Assembly (NCBI GenBank): GCA_012026795.1
Contig: VEPM01000002.1
Span: 1-64,000, forward strand
From: Candidatus Methanoperedens sp.
Lineage (GTDB): Archaea > Halobacteriota > Methanosarcinia > Methanosarcinales > Methanoperedenaceae
DNA: 64,000 nt
Direction: 5' to 3'
Shown one piece after another: positions 44,949-54,116 of this stretch (the first letter of the stretch is position 1; every line of letters begins with the position of its first letter). Both the position numbers and the translations under genes were made by a program. The notes beneath the pieces were generated by a model. It made no database searches. It saw only the letters and a list, made by a program, of their open reading frames with translations, and was not told the origin of the DNA.

Positions 44949-46391
44949 ATGATAGTTACAAAGCATATATCCATTGACAAAGAATGTGTTGACAAATTAA
45001 AATCGCAACTGGAAAAGCATAATGGGAATTTCAGCGCTGCAATAAGAGATATTATCGATCGTAATGGTAAATCCGCTTTTCCGAATAATTCATCAGCAAT
45101 AGATACTTCCCTCTTAAAATGGATGCTGACAGAGACCGATGGTACACTTATTCCGGACAATGTAATGGATGAATTGCTGGATCCGGTATTGATCAATTCA
45201 ATAAGGAAACTGGAAGATTGTCTTAATTGCAGGTTCAGGGAACTTGAATGGGATATTAATATTGAGTTCAAATATGATAACGATACGTTACCAAGCGGTG
45301 TCATGATAGAATTAAGAGGGGAAACTAATAAGATACGAACCGTCGCCCGCATATTATCACAATATATGGTTAAGAATTCTCTTGAAAAGATACCTCTTGA
45401 GATTATGTCTGTTTTTAATATTAATGAATGTATCCGGATTGAACTTGCAAGATCAACTAAAAAAGAGGCCACAAACAGCCTTCTTACTTTTTTTGGGGGT
45501 ATGGATGAGGTAATAAAAGGAATAAAAAGTCGCCCACAATTCTGGAAGGCAATAATCAAAAGACACCTGTTAAGCAATTATAATATGGTTACAGTTCACA
45601 GGAATTTCTTTGAAGACCTGCTTTCCAATAATATACCACTTGGTGAAATAAGCATCGAAAACCTTGCAAAAAAACCGATACAGGAAATACCATTAAAAGA
45701 CATGCTTTTATTAATAAAAGAAGTTTATGAAACTTCCCGGGTAATTGACAAGGTAGAGATCGATAACGATAATTTAATAATATTTCATAGTTACAGGTCT
45801 AATGAAGCCATTGAAAAAATAAAAAAAACACTTGTACTGCTTTTAGAAGCAAATGGTCATTTATTCGATCCCAAAACAACGGCTAACATGATAGTATTGA
45901 CCCACAGGCCTGACGTGGGCCTGAAAGTCAATGAGATTATTAATAATTTGAAAACCAGCAGGACGAGCTTTGACCAGGAATTGGTGATGTTCATGACTTT
46001 TTTAAAAGGATTAAGGGACATTCCGGATATTCCATTATCTTTTATAGCTTTAGGACGAAAGATCGGAACTTCGTTAATGCAGGAGTATGAAAAGGAGAAT
46101 GGTATCAAGAACTGGGACCTGGAGACATTTAAAACCGTTTTTGAAATAATAAATTCAAAGATCCATACAGAAAGTGAATGGAAATTAGATGGAAACAATC
46201 TGCTATATACAATAAGGAAATGCCATATTGCCACAGAAGGGAACAAATTTGACAAATATATATGTAATACATCCAGGGAAACCTTCAAGGGTGCGCTGAA
46301 TTATGCTTTCGGGAACAAGGCAGTATTGGAGATCAAGAAATTGATATCCCACGGAGATAAATTGTGCGAAGTGGTTATAAGATTGCCTTGA
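44949..46391 (+). CDS. Large hypothetical protein with RHH-like N-terminus and possible V4R-like C-terminus
   Basis: 480 residues from the ATG at 44949, preceded by GGAAAGG; a TTG at 44844 would add a Lys/Gly-rich head. Residues 1-40 (MIVTKHISIDKECVDKLKSQ, then GNFSAAIRDIID) resemble a ribbon-helix-helix domain. A long middle region with no known motif follows. The end (FDKYICNTSRETFKGALNYAFG and GDKLCEVVIRLP) resembles a V4R/heme-NO-binding-like module. It could be a ligand-responsive regulator. The glycosyltransferase gene follows closely. Confidence 0.65.
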   Translation: MIVTKHISIDKECVDKLKSQLEKHNGNFSAAIRDIIDRNGKSAFPNNSSAIDTSLLKWMLTETDGTLIPDNVMDELLDPVLINSIRKLEDCLNCRFRELEWDINIEFKYDNDTLPSGVMIELRGETNKIRTVARILSQYMVKNSLEKIPLEIMSVFNINECIRIELARSTKKEATNSLLTFFGGMDEVIKGIKSRPQFWKAIIKRHLLSNYNMVTVHRNFFEDLLSNNIPLGEISIENLAKKPIQEIPLKDMLLLIKEVYETSRVIDKVEIDNDNLIIFHSYRSNEAIEKIKKTLVLLLEANGHLFDPKTTANMIVLTHRPDVGLKVNEIINNLKTSRTSFDQELVMFMTFLKGLRDIPDIPLSFIALGRKIGTSLMQEYEKENGIKNWDLETFKTVFEIINSKIHTESEWKLDGNNLLYTIRKCHIATEGNKFDKYICNTSRETFKGALNYAFGNKAVLEIKKLISHGDKLCEVVIRLP

Positions 46392-46442
46392 ATATAAAAA
46401 ATAGTGATATTTATATACATTAAATCCGAATCTAATAATATC

Positions 46443-47588
46443 ATGGTTCACAATATTTATTTTTCAGTATGTGGGGAAGGTTATGGTCATTCAAGCAGGG
46501 ATATGGCAATAGCCGCGAAACTTAAAAGTGCGGGGGCAAATGTTCTCATGGGGAGTTATGGTTATGCGCTGGATCGCCTGAAAAAGAGTTTTGATTGTAT
46601 TAAAATTGAGAAAGAATTTGAAATGACGTCAAAGGATGGAGCCTTTGACCTTAAAGCCACAATTTCACAAAGTACGAATTCAGTATTTCATTATTCAAGA
46701 ACAATATCCCAGGAAAAAAAGATCATGGAGGATTTTTCTGCAACATGCATGGTTGCAGATGGCAGGGGCGCCTCTGTTTTTGCGGCCTTCAAACTCGGGT
46801 TGCCCTGCATTATAATATCCAACCAGACAAGCATTGAATCCTTTTTCAAGGAAAGTAAATTCCTTTCAAACCTTGTGGGTAAGCCGGTGGATCTTACCCT
46901 TAAAACTACGATGGCGCTTGCTGAAGAAGTCCTGATCCCTGATTTTGCACCACCTCATACTGTTTGTCTTAATACGTTAAGTAAAAGTTCCCATGTAATG
47001 AAAAAACAAAGATTTGTCGGGCCTGTAGTATCTGCCAAATACGAAACCCAGCAGCCTGAACCAGTTGGCATAAAAAATCCATTCATATTAACCATTCTCA
47101 GCGGGCATTCGTTCAGCCGTCCCATTTTTAATGGAATATTAAAGATCGCGGACAGGTTCCCTGAGATAAATTTCCTGGTGTTTGCAAGATTCAAAAGCGA
47201 TAATATCCCAAAAAACACAACTGTTGTGGGATTTTGTGAAGATCCATCTCCGTATATAGCAGCGGCAGAGCTTGTTATTGCCCAGGCAGGCCACAGCACT
47301 GCCATGGAAATCCTGACACTTGGAAAACCAGCCCTTATTATCCCAATTAAAGGTCATATCGAACAGGAATATAATGCATCACGAATGAAAGAACTTGGGG
47401 TATGTGAAATCCTGGATTATCAATCCTTTAATGGCGAAGGTCTCTATGAAAAGATCAAACTTCTTTTGAATGAAAAAGGATTCAAGGAAAAAGCGAAATT
47501 ATTTTCTGAAAATGCACGGGAAATGAGAGGATCACAAAAAGCGGCAGATATTATCCTGGAGTTATCGAACCGGATACAATGTTATTAA
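46443..47588 (+). CDS. GT28/MGT-type glycosyltransferase
   Basis: 381 residues from the ATG at 46443. The N-terminal half has YFSVCGEGYGHSSRDMAIAA (the GxGH acceptor-side motif). The C-terminal half has TTVVGFCEDPSPYIAAAELV, AQAGHSTAMEILTLGKPALI and GHIEQEYNA, typical of the GT-B donor site. It lies 51 bases after the RHH-like gene, and its 3' end lies 50 bases before mtnA. Substrate unknown. Confidence 0.85.
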   Translation: MVHNIYFSVCGEGYGHSSRDMAIAAKLKSAGANVLMGSYGYALDRLKKSFDCIKIEKEFEMTSKDGAFDLKATISQSTNSVFHYSRTISQEKKIMEDFSATCMVADGRGASVFAAFKLGLPCIIISNQTSIESFFKESKFLSNLVGKPVDLTLKTTMALAEEVLIPDFAPPHTVCLNTLSKSSHVMKKQRFVGPVVSAKYETQQPEPVGIKNPFILTILSGHSFSRPIFNGILKIADRFPEINFLVFARFKSDNIPKNTTVVGFCEDPSPYIAAAELVIAQAGHSTAMEILTLGKPALIIPIKGHIEQEYNASRMKELGVCEILDYQSFNGEGLYEKIKLLLNEKGFKEKAKLFSENAREMRGSQKAADIILELSNRIQCY

Positions 47589-47638
47589 GGCACTTAAAAG
47601 CAATTTATTTAAGCCTGAATGATATAAATACGATTTCA

Positions 47639-48664
47639 ATGAGAACAATCGACTGGAATAACAATAACAGCAATATTGCCATGATAGACCAGACCCTTCT
47701 GCCTGCTGAGTATAAAATTATAGAATGCTCTACAATAGATTCATTATGCGAAGCCATAAAATCCCTTCGTGTCCGCGGCGCACCTGCACTGGGGGCAGCG
47801 GGAGGTTTTGGTGTCGCTCTTGCTGCATTTCGAAGTAATGCCAGCTCAGTAGATAGATCAATGGATGATATCCATGATGCTGCAAACACCATAATAGCTA
47901 CCAGACCCACAGCAGTAAACCTTTCATGGGGAGTAAAACGCGTGTTGGGGGCATTAGAGGATGCAAAGAACATCAAAGAAATAAGAATGTTCGCGCTTGA
48001 CGAGGCAAAAGCAATAGCTGATGAGGATGTGCAAAAGAACATGCAGCTTGGGGAGCATGGCGCTATGCTCCTTGAAGACGGGGATACTGTCATGACACAC
48101 TGTAATGCCGGAAGGCTTGCCTGCGTGGACTGGGGAACTGCACTTGGGGTTATCCGTTCTGCTCGCGCCCAGGGAAAAGACATAAGAGTAATTTCCTGCG
48201 AGACACGACCGCTAAACCAGGGAAGCAGGATAACAACATGGGAATTAATGGAGGACAAAATTCCGGTAACGCTTATCACAGACAGCATGTCAGGCCATGT
48301 AATGCGAAAAGGCATGGTTGATAAAGTCATTGTGGGCGCAGACAGGATCACCCAGGATGCAGTGTTCAATAAGATCGGGACATATACACATTCTGTCATT
48401 GCAAAAGAGAACCAGGTGCCATTTTATGTTGCAGCGCCTGTTTCAACATTTGATTTTGAACGGTTTGAAGATGAAATCGAGATCGAATTAAGAAAACCTG
48501 ACGAACTGAAGTATTTTGGGAAATACCAGATAGCTCCAGTTGGGGTAAATGTTTATAATCCGGCCTTTGATGCAACCCCGATGGAGAATGTGACTGCTCT
48601 TATCACAGAAAATGGGGTTTTTTATCCGCCATTTCTCCTTGAAGAAGTCAAGGTACATACATGA
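47639..48664 (+). CDS. mtnA: S-methyl-5-thioribose-1-phosphate isomerase
   Basis: 341 residues from the ATG at 47639; a longer frame from 47579 overlaps the transferase. SLRVRGAPALGAAGGFGVAL, THCNAGRLACVDWGTALGVI (catalytic Cys) and IVGADRI (catalytic Asp) mark MtnA. It isomerises methylthioribose-1-phosphate in methionine salvage. aIF2B and R15P isomerase are related, but the NAGRLA segment favours MtnA. Confidence 0.9.
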   Translation: MRTIDWNNNNSNIAMIDQTLLPAEYKIIECSTIDSLCEAIKSLRVRGAPALGAAGGFGVALAAFRSNASSVDRSMDDIHDAANTIIATRPTAVNLSWGVKRVLGALEDAKNIKEIRMFALDEAKAIADEDVQKNMQLGEHGAMLLEDGDTVMTHCNAGRLACVDWGTALGVIRSARAQGKDIRVISCETRPLNQGSRITTWELMEDKIPVTLITDSMSGHVMRKGMVDKVIVGADRITQDAVFNKIGTYTHSVIAKENQVPFYVAAPVSTFDFERFEDEIEIELRKPDELKYFGKYQIAPVGVNVYNPAFDATPMENVTALITENGVFYPPFLLEEVKVHT

Positions 48665-48778
48665 TTATTTTTGTGACATATTATATCTCAAAAAAATAAC
48701 ACCTGGAAAAAAATATTTTTAGGCAGACCCGAAAGAATTATAATATCCCACGTATATGACTTTATCCGGTAATATAGG

Positions 48779-49141
48779 ATGGAAAGAAAAATGTCGGATG
48801 TATATAATAAAGTTCTATTGGATTTAAAGAGAATGAATGGTGTGAAAATGATCGCATTGGCAGGCCGCGATGGTTATCTTATCGGTGAACATGCAACCGA
48901 AGGATCGGAAATGCTTACCCTGATGTCAGCAAACATGCTACGGGCTGCTGAAACGGCCACTAATAAGCTTGAGAAAGTCAATCCCCACCGCGTGATAGTA
49001 GATTATAAAGGAGGAAAGCTGATCACAACATCAGCAGGCTCAAAAGCGTTGATATCAGTTATGGCGACAAATGATGCAAAACTTGATCCCATCATAAAAG
49101 AAATTGAAAAGACAGCTGATATAATAAAAGATATCCTTTAA
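48779..49141 (+). CDS. Roadblock/LC7 domain protein
   Basis: 120 residues. NGVKMIALAGRDGYLIGEHA and IVDYKGGKLITTSAGSKALI form the roadblock/longin-like fold that works as a GTPase partner or dimer scaffold, like MglB. An ATG at 48791 with a GGAAAG ribosome site is an alternative start. It lies 42 bases upstream of a TGS-domain GTPase, a likely functional partner. Confidence 0.85.
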   Translation: MERKMSDVYNKVLLDLKRMNGVKMIALAGRDGYLIGEHATEGSEMLTLMSANMLRAAETATNKLEKVNPHRVIVDYKGGKLITTSAGSKALISVMATNDAKLDPIIKEIEKTADIIKDIL

Positions 49142-49183
49142 TTTATAGAAAAAAGTTAAGTTCAAAAGATATGTATTAGTAGC

Positions 49184-50356
49184 ATGTCTATTTCAATAGC
49201 TCTTGCCGGGAAACCTAACTCAGGAAAATCAACATTTTTTAAAGCCGCAACGCTTGCGAATGTTGAGATAGCAAATTATCCTTTTACCACTATCGATGCG
49301 AATCATGGCGTGGCATATGTGAGGACTGTATGCCCATGCAGGGAGTTGAAGCTCGTTTGCGGTAATTGCCGGGATGGTGTGAGGTTCGTGCCTGTTGAAA
49401 TGATCGATGTGGCAGGTCTTGTGCCTGATGCCCATAAAGGACGGGGACTTGGCAATGAATTTCTTGATAATCTCAGGCAGGCAAAGGCCATAATCCACGT
49501 AATAGATGCATCCGGTGGCACTGATTTCGAAGGTAATCCCGTTACAGTGGGTTCGCATGACCCGCTTGGGGATATAGAATTTCTTCCGCATGAAATAACC
49601 ATGTGGATGGCAGGTATCCTGAAGCGCAACTGGGAAAGGCTTTCAAGAAAGGTAAACGCAGAAGGACTGAAGATCGAAGAGACTATCGCAGGCCAGCTGG
49701 AAGGCGCAGGAATAACAGAAGCACATGTGAAAACAGTTCTTTCAAGAATGAGGTTGCCGCGCGATAAGCCCCAGGTATGGACAGAAGAGCAGATAATCGA
49801 GCTATCAGATATGCTCAGGGCTGAAAGTAAGCCATATATCATTGCGGCCAATAAGGTAGATATTGCTTCACAGGAAAATATCGAGCGCCTTTTGAAAAAG
49901 GGAGCTATCCCGGTAAGCGGGGCAACAGAAGTTGTGCTGCGCCTTGCAGATAAGAGCGGCGCCATAAAATATATTCCCGGAGATGCTGATTTTGTTGAAT
50001 CGCCAAACCTCTCCGGTGCCCAGAAAGAAGCATTATCAAAAATCCGGCTGCTTCTGAAGAAGAATGGCGGCACAGGTATCCAGAGGTGCATCAATGAAAC
50101 GGTTTTTAGGCTTCTTGAACTGATCGTTGTTTATCCTGTTGAAGATGAGAACAGGTTCACAGATAAGAAGGGCACAATACTTCCCGATGCGTTCATTATG
50201 AAAAAAGGCAGTACGCCAAAAGACCTTGCCTTCATGATACATACGGATATCGGAAAGAGTTTTCTTCACGCAGTAGATGCTCGCACCAAGATGAGGCTTG
50301 GGGAGAAACATGAGTTGAAGAACGGGGATATTGTGAAGATAGTGTCTGTGAAATAG
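49184..50356 (+). CDS. Obg/YchF-like GTPase with TGS domain
   Basis: 390 residues. G1 is AGKPNSGKST, G3 is VEMIDVAG and G4 is ANKVD, so GTP rather than ATP is expected. CPCRELKLVCGNC is a Cys-rich insertion. The C-terminal TGS domain (DAFIMKKGSTPKDLAFMIH) suggests ribosome or RNA binding. Archaeal members are translation-associated. The preceding roadblock gene may encode a regulator. Confidence 0.9.
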   Translation: MSISIALAGKPNSGKSTFFKAATLANVEIANYPFTTIDANHGVAYVRTVCPCRELKLVCGNCRDGVRFVPVEMIDVAGLVPDAHKGRGLGNEFLDNLRQAKAIIHVIDASGGTDFEGNPVTVGSHDPLGDIEFLPHEITMWMAGILKRNWERLSRKVNAEGLKIEETIAGQLEGAGITEAHVKTVLSRMRLPRDKPQVWTEEQIIELSDMLRAESKPYIIAANKVDIASQENIERLLKKGAIPVSGATEVVLRLADKSGAIKYIPGDADFVESPNLSGAQKEALSKIRLLLKKNGGTGIQRCINETVFRLLELIVVYPVEDENRFTDKKGTILPDAFIMKKGSTPKDLAFMIHTDIGKSFLHAVDARTKMRLGEKHELKNGDIVKIVSVK

Positions 50357-50730
50357 TTGAAACACGGTTATAATAATCAAGGTTCAACTATTTATTATAG
50401 TTAAAAACCAAACAATTCAAATTATCTTTGCGATCTGGTATCCCATATTTCGCACTTGATATAATAAATTTACGATTTATCTATGGAATATGAAACTAAC
50501 AAAATTACTATGTGGATTTTGTAAGAAAATTGCATTTATTCAGACAGGATGATAAGTATAAGTTACTAAAATCGTATCCTGTCGATCCTGTTAATCCTGT
50601 CAAAATATGTGGTCTTTACGGTTATGGATTGGAAGAATAAAATCTAATAATCATGAAATAATGTGCGAAATGGGATAAATTATTCTTGACTATAATTACC
50701 CTTAAATATTCCCCTAACCAACAAACAATC
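50357..50730. other. Intergenic region with period-9 repeat
   Basis: About 374 bases with no gene. GTTGAA/TTCAAC (50356-50361 and 50383-50388) can form a weak terminator hairpin after the GTPase gene. A repeat of the ATCCTGTNN type lies at 50543-50602 (listed separately). The rest is AT-rich, and the promoter of the Nif3-like gene lies in the last 60 bases. Confidence 0.6.
50543..50602. repeat. Period-9 repeat (ATCCTGTNN type) with inverted arm
   Basis: ATCCTGTCG, ATCCTGTTA and ATCCTGTCA follow one another exactly (50576-50602). GACAGGAT at 50543-50550 is the reverse complement of the first unit, so a hairpin with an 8-base stem can form. No gene is encoded here. Confidence 0.7.
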
Positions 50731-51468
50731 ATGCTTCTTAAAGAAATTATCCAGATGCTTGAAACTATCGCTCCCCCCTCGCTTGCCGAAGATTTCGATA
50801 ATGGCAGGATCGGGCTTGTGCTTGACAGGGGCAACGACATTAAGAAGATCGCAGTCGCACTTGACCCGACCGACTCGGTTCTTAAAGAAGCAGTACGCAT
50901 CGGCGCAGACCTGCTCATAACCCATCATACTCTTATATTTGACCCTATAAATCTTATCTCAAAACGATTATCAGATACCCTGAAAATTGCAATCGATAAC
51001 GATATTTCCATATACACGATGCACACTAATTACGACAAAGCAGAGGGCGGAGTGAACGATGTGCTTGCCGGATTACTGGGATTGAAAAATACTGTTCCTC
51101 TTGCCCTGGGAAGGATTGGTGAGACCGAACCGATAAAAGCGCCTGCATTCGCAGCTTTTATCGCAAAAAAGCTGGACACTCATGTCCAGTATAAAGGAAA
51201 TGAGGTGATCAAGAAGGTGATGGTGGTGGGTGGAAGCGGATTCAGGCGCGAATACATAGATATCGCAATAGAGAACGGAGTTGATGCTCTTGTTTCCGGG
51301 GAAATGCGCCATGATGCGATACGATATGCTGAAGGGTTATGTCTTTTTGATGCTACCCATTATGCAACAGAGGCGCCGGCGATGAGAAAATTATGTGAGA
51401 GATTACCTGAAGAGTCTTCTTATATTGAAGATAAACCCGACGTTAAAGTGTCTCATTTACAGGCATAG
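50731..51468 (+). CDS. Nif3-like dinuclear metal-centre protein
   Basis: 245 residues from the ATG at 50731. LITHHTLIFDPI, TMHTNYDKAEGGVND, SGEMRHDAIRYAE and FDATHYATE provide the His/Asp/Glu metal ligands of the NIF3/DUF34 family. The family is widespread; a GTP cyclohydrolase-like hydrolase role is debated. It stands alone. Confidence 0.88.
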   Translation: MLLKEIIQMLETIAPPSLAEDFDNGRIGLVLDRGNDIKKIAVALDPTDSVLKEAVRIGADLLITHHTLIFDPINLISKRLSDTLKIAIDNDISIYTMHTNYDKAEGGVNDVLAGLLGLKNTVPLALGRIGETEPIKAPAFAAFIAKKLDTHVQYKGNEVIKKVMVVGGSGFRREYIDIAIENGVDALVSGEMRHDAIRYAEGLCLFDATHYATEAPAMRKLCERLPEESSYIEDKPDVKVSHLQA

Positions 51469-51741
51469 AGTAATCACTATTTCCTGCTTCAAGTATATGA
51501 TTGCATTCTAAGGGAAAATATACACTTTCATCTTATTATATCTACTTATATACTAATAAAAACTAAAATATACCTTTTATTCCCCCTAAAACACAAAATA
51601 AACCCAAAAATTGTCAGAGTATTTATATTGATCCGGGTTATTTTAGTAGAATGAGGAAGTCATTAATCTCATCATCGATCTACGTGTATACTTTAAATAA
51701 AAGTTACCCTTTATGGCTTCCTCCACACCTTTTAAAGTTTA

Positions 51742-52470
51742 CTAATACACATACATATTCCCATACGGCCTCAGCGACAGCGGCACCAGCTTTGTGAACT
51801 TTGCACTCATGACCTCGTTAAAGTCAAATCCGAAATATTCACAGTATTCCTTAAGATATCCGCTGATGAGTTTCGTATCCTCCTCGCTCAATTCAAGGCA
51901 GCTCACTTCTTTTCCGAGATGGTACGGGTCAACCTTCCCGCGGATGTAAATTACACCCCCATGCATGCCAGTCCCGACATAATCGCCAACAAGCGGGCTC
52001 TTTCCATTCATGCCAAGAAGGATCATTATCCCGCCTGCCATGTATTCGCCGAAAAAATCACCGGCTGTGCCGCCAGCTATGATAATCGGAACCTGTTTCT
52101 TATACTCTTTCATATGGATACCCACACGGTAGCCCACATCTCCCTTGATGTAAAACTTCCCGCCGCGCATTCCGTATCCGATGATATCGCCCACATTGCC
52201 GTGGACAATGATCTCACCAGCATTCATGGTGTTGGCAAGACCATCCTGTCCGTTAGCGTTTACGATGATCTTGGGTCCATTCATAAAAGCTCCGAGGTCA
52301 TTACCGGGAGTGCCGTTAATGGTGATTTTCACATTCTCGTTCAGCCCTGCGCCGATATACCTCTGCCCGCCTATGTTATCAAGCTCGAACTCTTTCTCGC
52401 CTGATGCTACCGCATCGCGGATCATCTTGTTCATTGGCCTGTAATGCATGCCTTTTGCATTTATTCTCAT
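51742..52470 (-). CDS. Glutamate synthase subunit, GXGXG domain (GltB3)
   Basis: 242 residues. Right-handed beta-helix repeats such as NAGEIIVHGNVGDIIGYGMRG, AGGTAGDFFGEYMAGG and GVIYIRGKVD match the third domain of glutamate synthase. In archaea this domain is a separate protein acting with GltB1 and GltB2. It is the last gene of the operon and is separated from gltB2 by 137 bases that contain a period-9 repeat. Confidence 0.92.
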   Translation of the reverse strand: MRINAKGMHYRPMNKMIRDAVASGEKEFELDNIGGQRYIGAGLNENVKITINGTPGNDLGAFMNGPKIIVNANGQDGLANTMNAGEIIVHGNVGDIIGYGMRGGKFYIKGDVGYRVGIHMKEYKKQVPIIIAGGTAGDFFGEYMAGGIMILLGMNGKSPLVGDYVGTGMHGGVIYIRGKVDPYHLGKEVSCLELSEEDTKLISGYLKEYCEYFGFDFNEVMSAKFTKLVPLSLRPYGNMYVY

Positions 52471-52497
52471 AAAGCATCACTTCCATAAATTAGAAAT

Positions 52498-52535
52498 ATC
52501 CGTGAAAATCCGTCCGATCCGCGTCATCCGTGTTC
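52498..52535. repeat. Period-9/10 repeat (ATCCGTGNN type)
   Basis: ATCCGTGAAA, ATCCGTCCG, ATCCGCGTC and ATCCGTGTT follow one another between gltB3 and gltB2. It is the same style as the repeats at 50543 and 7827, with a different unit. No gene is encoded here. Confidence 0.65.
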
Positions 52536-52607
52536 TAAGTCGATGCATTATTTCCTTCCCTGGCGCTTCCCAATTATCAAATTTCAACAACAAATTATCC
52601 ATAATAA

Positions 52608-54116
52608 TCACTGTCCTATTCCTGCATGTTTAATCCCGAGGATATCCAGCGTTTCCTGTGAAAGACCTACACCCCGCAAGCGCTCGCGGCTTCCGCGCAA
52701 CGATTCAATCGCATTTATCCCAAGCGAGCCCAATACTTCCTGGATCTCATGACCCCATGCAGTAAGCAGGTTGCACAACCTGTCTGCTCCTACCTCCGGG
52801 TTCAGCCGGCGCACAAGTTCAGGCTTTTGTGTCGCAATGCCCCAGGCACAGTTGCCTGTGTAGCATTTCTGGCAAACGCGGCAGCCCATTGCAATGAGTG
52901 ATGCCGTGCCTATGACACATGCATCAGCACCAAGCGCAATAGCCTTAACGACATCAGCGCTCTGCCTGATGCTTCCTCCGACAAGGATAGAAGCGCGGTT
53001 GCGTATACCTTCCTGCCTCAACCTATCATCAACTGCTGCAAGGGCAAGCTCAATTGGTATTCCTACATGATCCCTGATGACCATGGGAGCGGCTCCCGTC
53101 CCGCCCCTGAAGCCGTCTATCATTACTATATCAGCGCCTGCCCGCACGATGCCGCTGGCGATGGCAGCGACGTTATGAACTGCCGCGATCTTGACAGATA
53201 CGGGTTTCTTATAATCTGTGGTCTCTTTTATAGCGTATATCAACTGAGATAGGTCTTCAATTGAATAAATATCATGATGCGGCGCAGGAGATAGCGCATC
53301 CGTGCCAACAGGTATCATACGGGTCTTTGAGATATCCTCTCCAACTTTTTCGCCAGGCAGATGCCCGCCTATTCCTGGTTTTGCGCCCTGCCCGATCTTG
53401 ATCTCAACAAGGGCGCTGTTGTTCAGGTATTTGCTTGTTACACCGAAACGCCCTGATGCAACCTGGACGATTATCCTGTCAGTATAACCTGCAAGGTCTT
53501 CATGCAGCCCTCCTTCACCTGTATTCATGAGCGTCCCCATGCGCTTTGCTGCCATTGCAAGCGCTTTGTGGGCATTCAGGCTTATGGCGCCATACGACAT
53601 CGCCGCGAAAACAATGGGTATATCCAGCTTCACCTGCGGCGCAAGTTCTGTCTTAAGGCTGATATTATCAATATCTCCCTCAAATTCAAGTGCTTCAGGT
53701 TTAGCGCCAAGATAAGTTCTAAGCTCCATTGGCTCCCTCAACGGGTCTATCGAGGGATTTGTCACCTGGCAGGCATCTATCAGCATGTGATCCCAGTAGA
53801 TCGGATATGGCCTGGGATTGCCCATGCCCGTCAGTATGATGCCGCCGCTCTCAGCCTGTTTCAGAATATTCTTCCTGATCTCTGGCGACCAGTTGTAACC
53901 GTCTTTGTAATCAAGGGGGTTATGGATAATAGTGATAGCGTTTTCTGGACAGAATGTAGCGCACCTGTGGCAGGCCACGCACTGCCTGTTGTTTGCCGTG
54001 ACCTTATCCTTGAATTCAATAGCACTGAAACTGCAATTAATTACACAGCGCTTGCATTTCCGGCACCGTTCATGGTTAATATTAACAATGAATTCTGCAG
54101 GCAGTTGTGATTCCAT
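52608..54116 (-). CDS. Glutamate synthase FMN-binding subunit with ferredoxin head (GltB2)
   Basis: 502 residues from the ATG at 54116. Two 4Fe-4S motifs at the N-terminus (CRKCKRCVINC and CVACHRCATFC) precede the FMN/glutamate synthase domain (GEGGLHEDLAGYTDRIIVQV, GAKPGIGGHLPG, MIDGFRGGTGAAP). CRVCQKCYTGNCAWGIATQ holds the 3Fe-4S cluster site. It reduces 2-iminoglutarate to glutamate with electrons arriving through its ferredoxin-like head. It shares one base with the gltB1 stop. Confidence 0.95.
   Translation of the reverse strand: MESQLPAEFIVNINHERCRKCKRCVINCSFSAIEFKDKVTANNRQCVACHRCATFCPENAITIIHNPLDYKDGYNWSPEIRKNILKQAESGGIILTGMGNPRPYPIYWDHMLIDACQVTNPSIDPLREPMELRTYLGAKPEALEFEGDIDNISLKTELAPQVKLDIPIVFAAMSYGAISLNAHKALAMAAKRMGTLMNTGEGGLHEDLAGYTDRIIVQVASGRFGVTSKYLNNSALVEIKIGQGAKPGIGGHLPGEKVGEDISKTRMIPVGTDALSPAPHHDIYSIEDLSQLIYAIKETTDYKKPVSVKIAAVHNVAAIASGIVRAGADIVMIDGFRGGTGAAPMVIRDHVGIPIELALAAVDDRLRQEGIRNRASILVGGSIRQSADVVKAIALGADACVIGTASLIAMGCRVCQKCYTGNCAWGIATQKPELVRRLNPEVGADRLCNLLTAWGHEIQEVLGSLGINAIESLRGSRERLRGVGLSQETLDILGIKHAGIGQ

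Noticed and set aside
51640-51705. Possible free-standing C/D box RNA on the minus strand (GATGATGA with a distant CTGA)
   Set aside because: No convincing D' and C' pair and no tRNA or rRNA target seen; the AT-rich DNA looks like a promoter.
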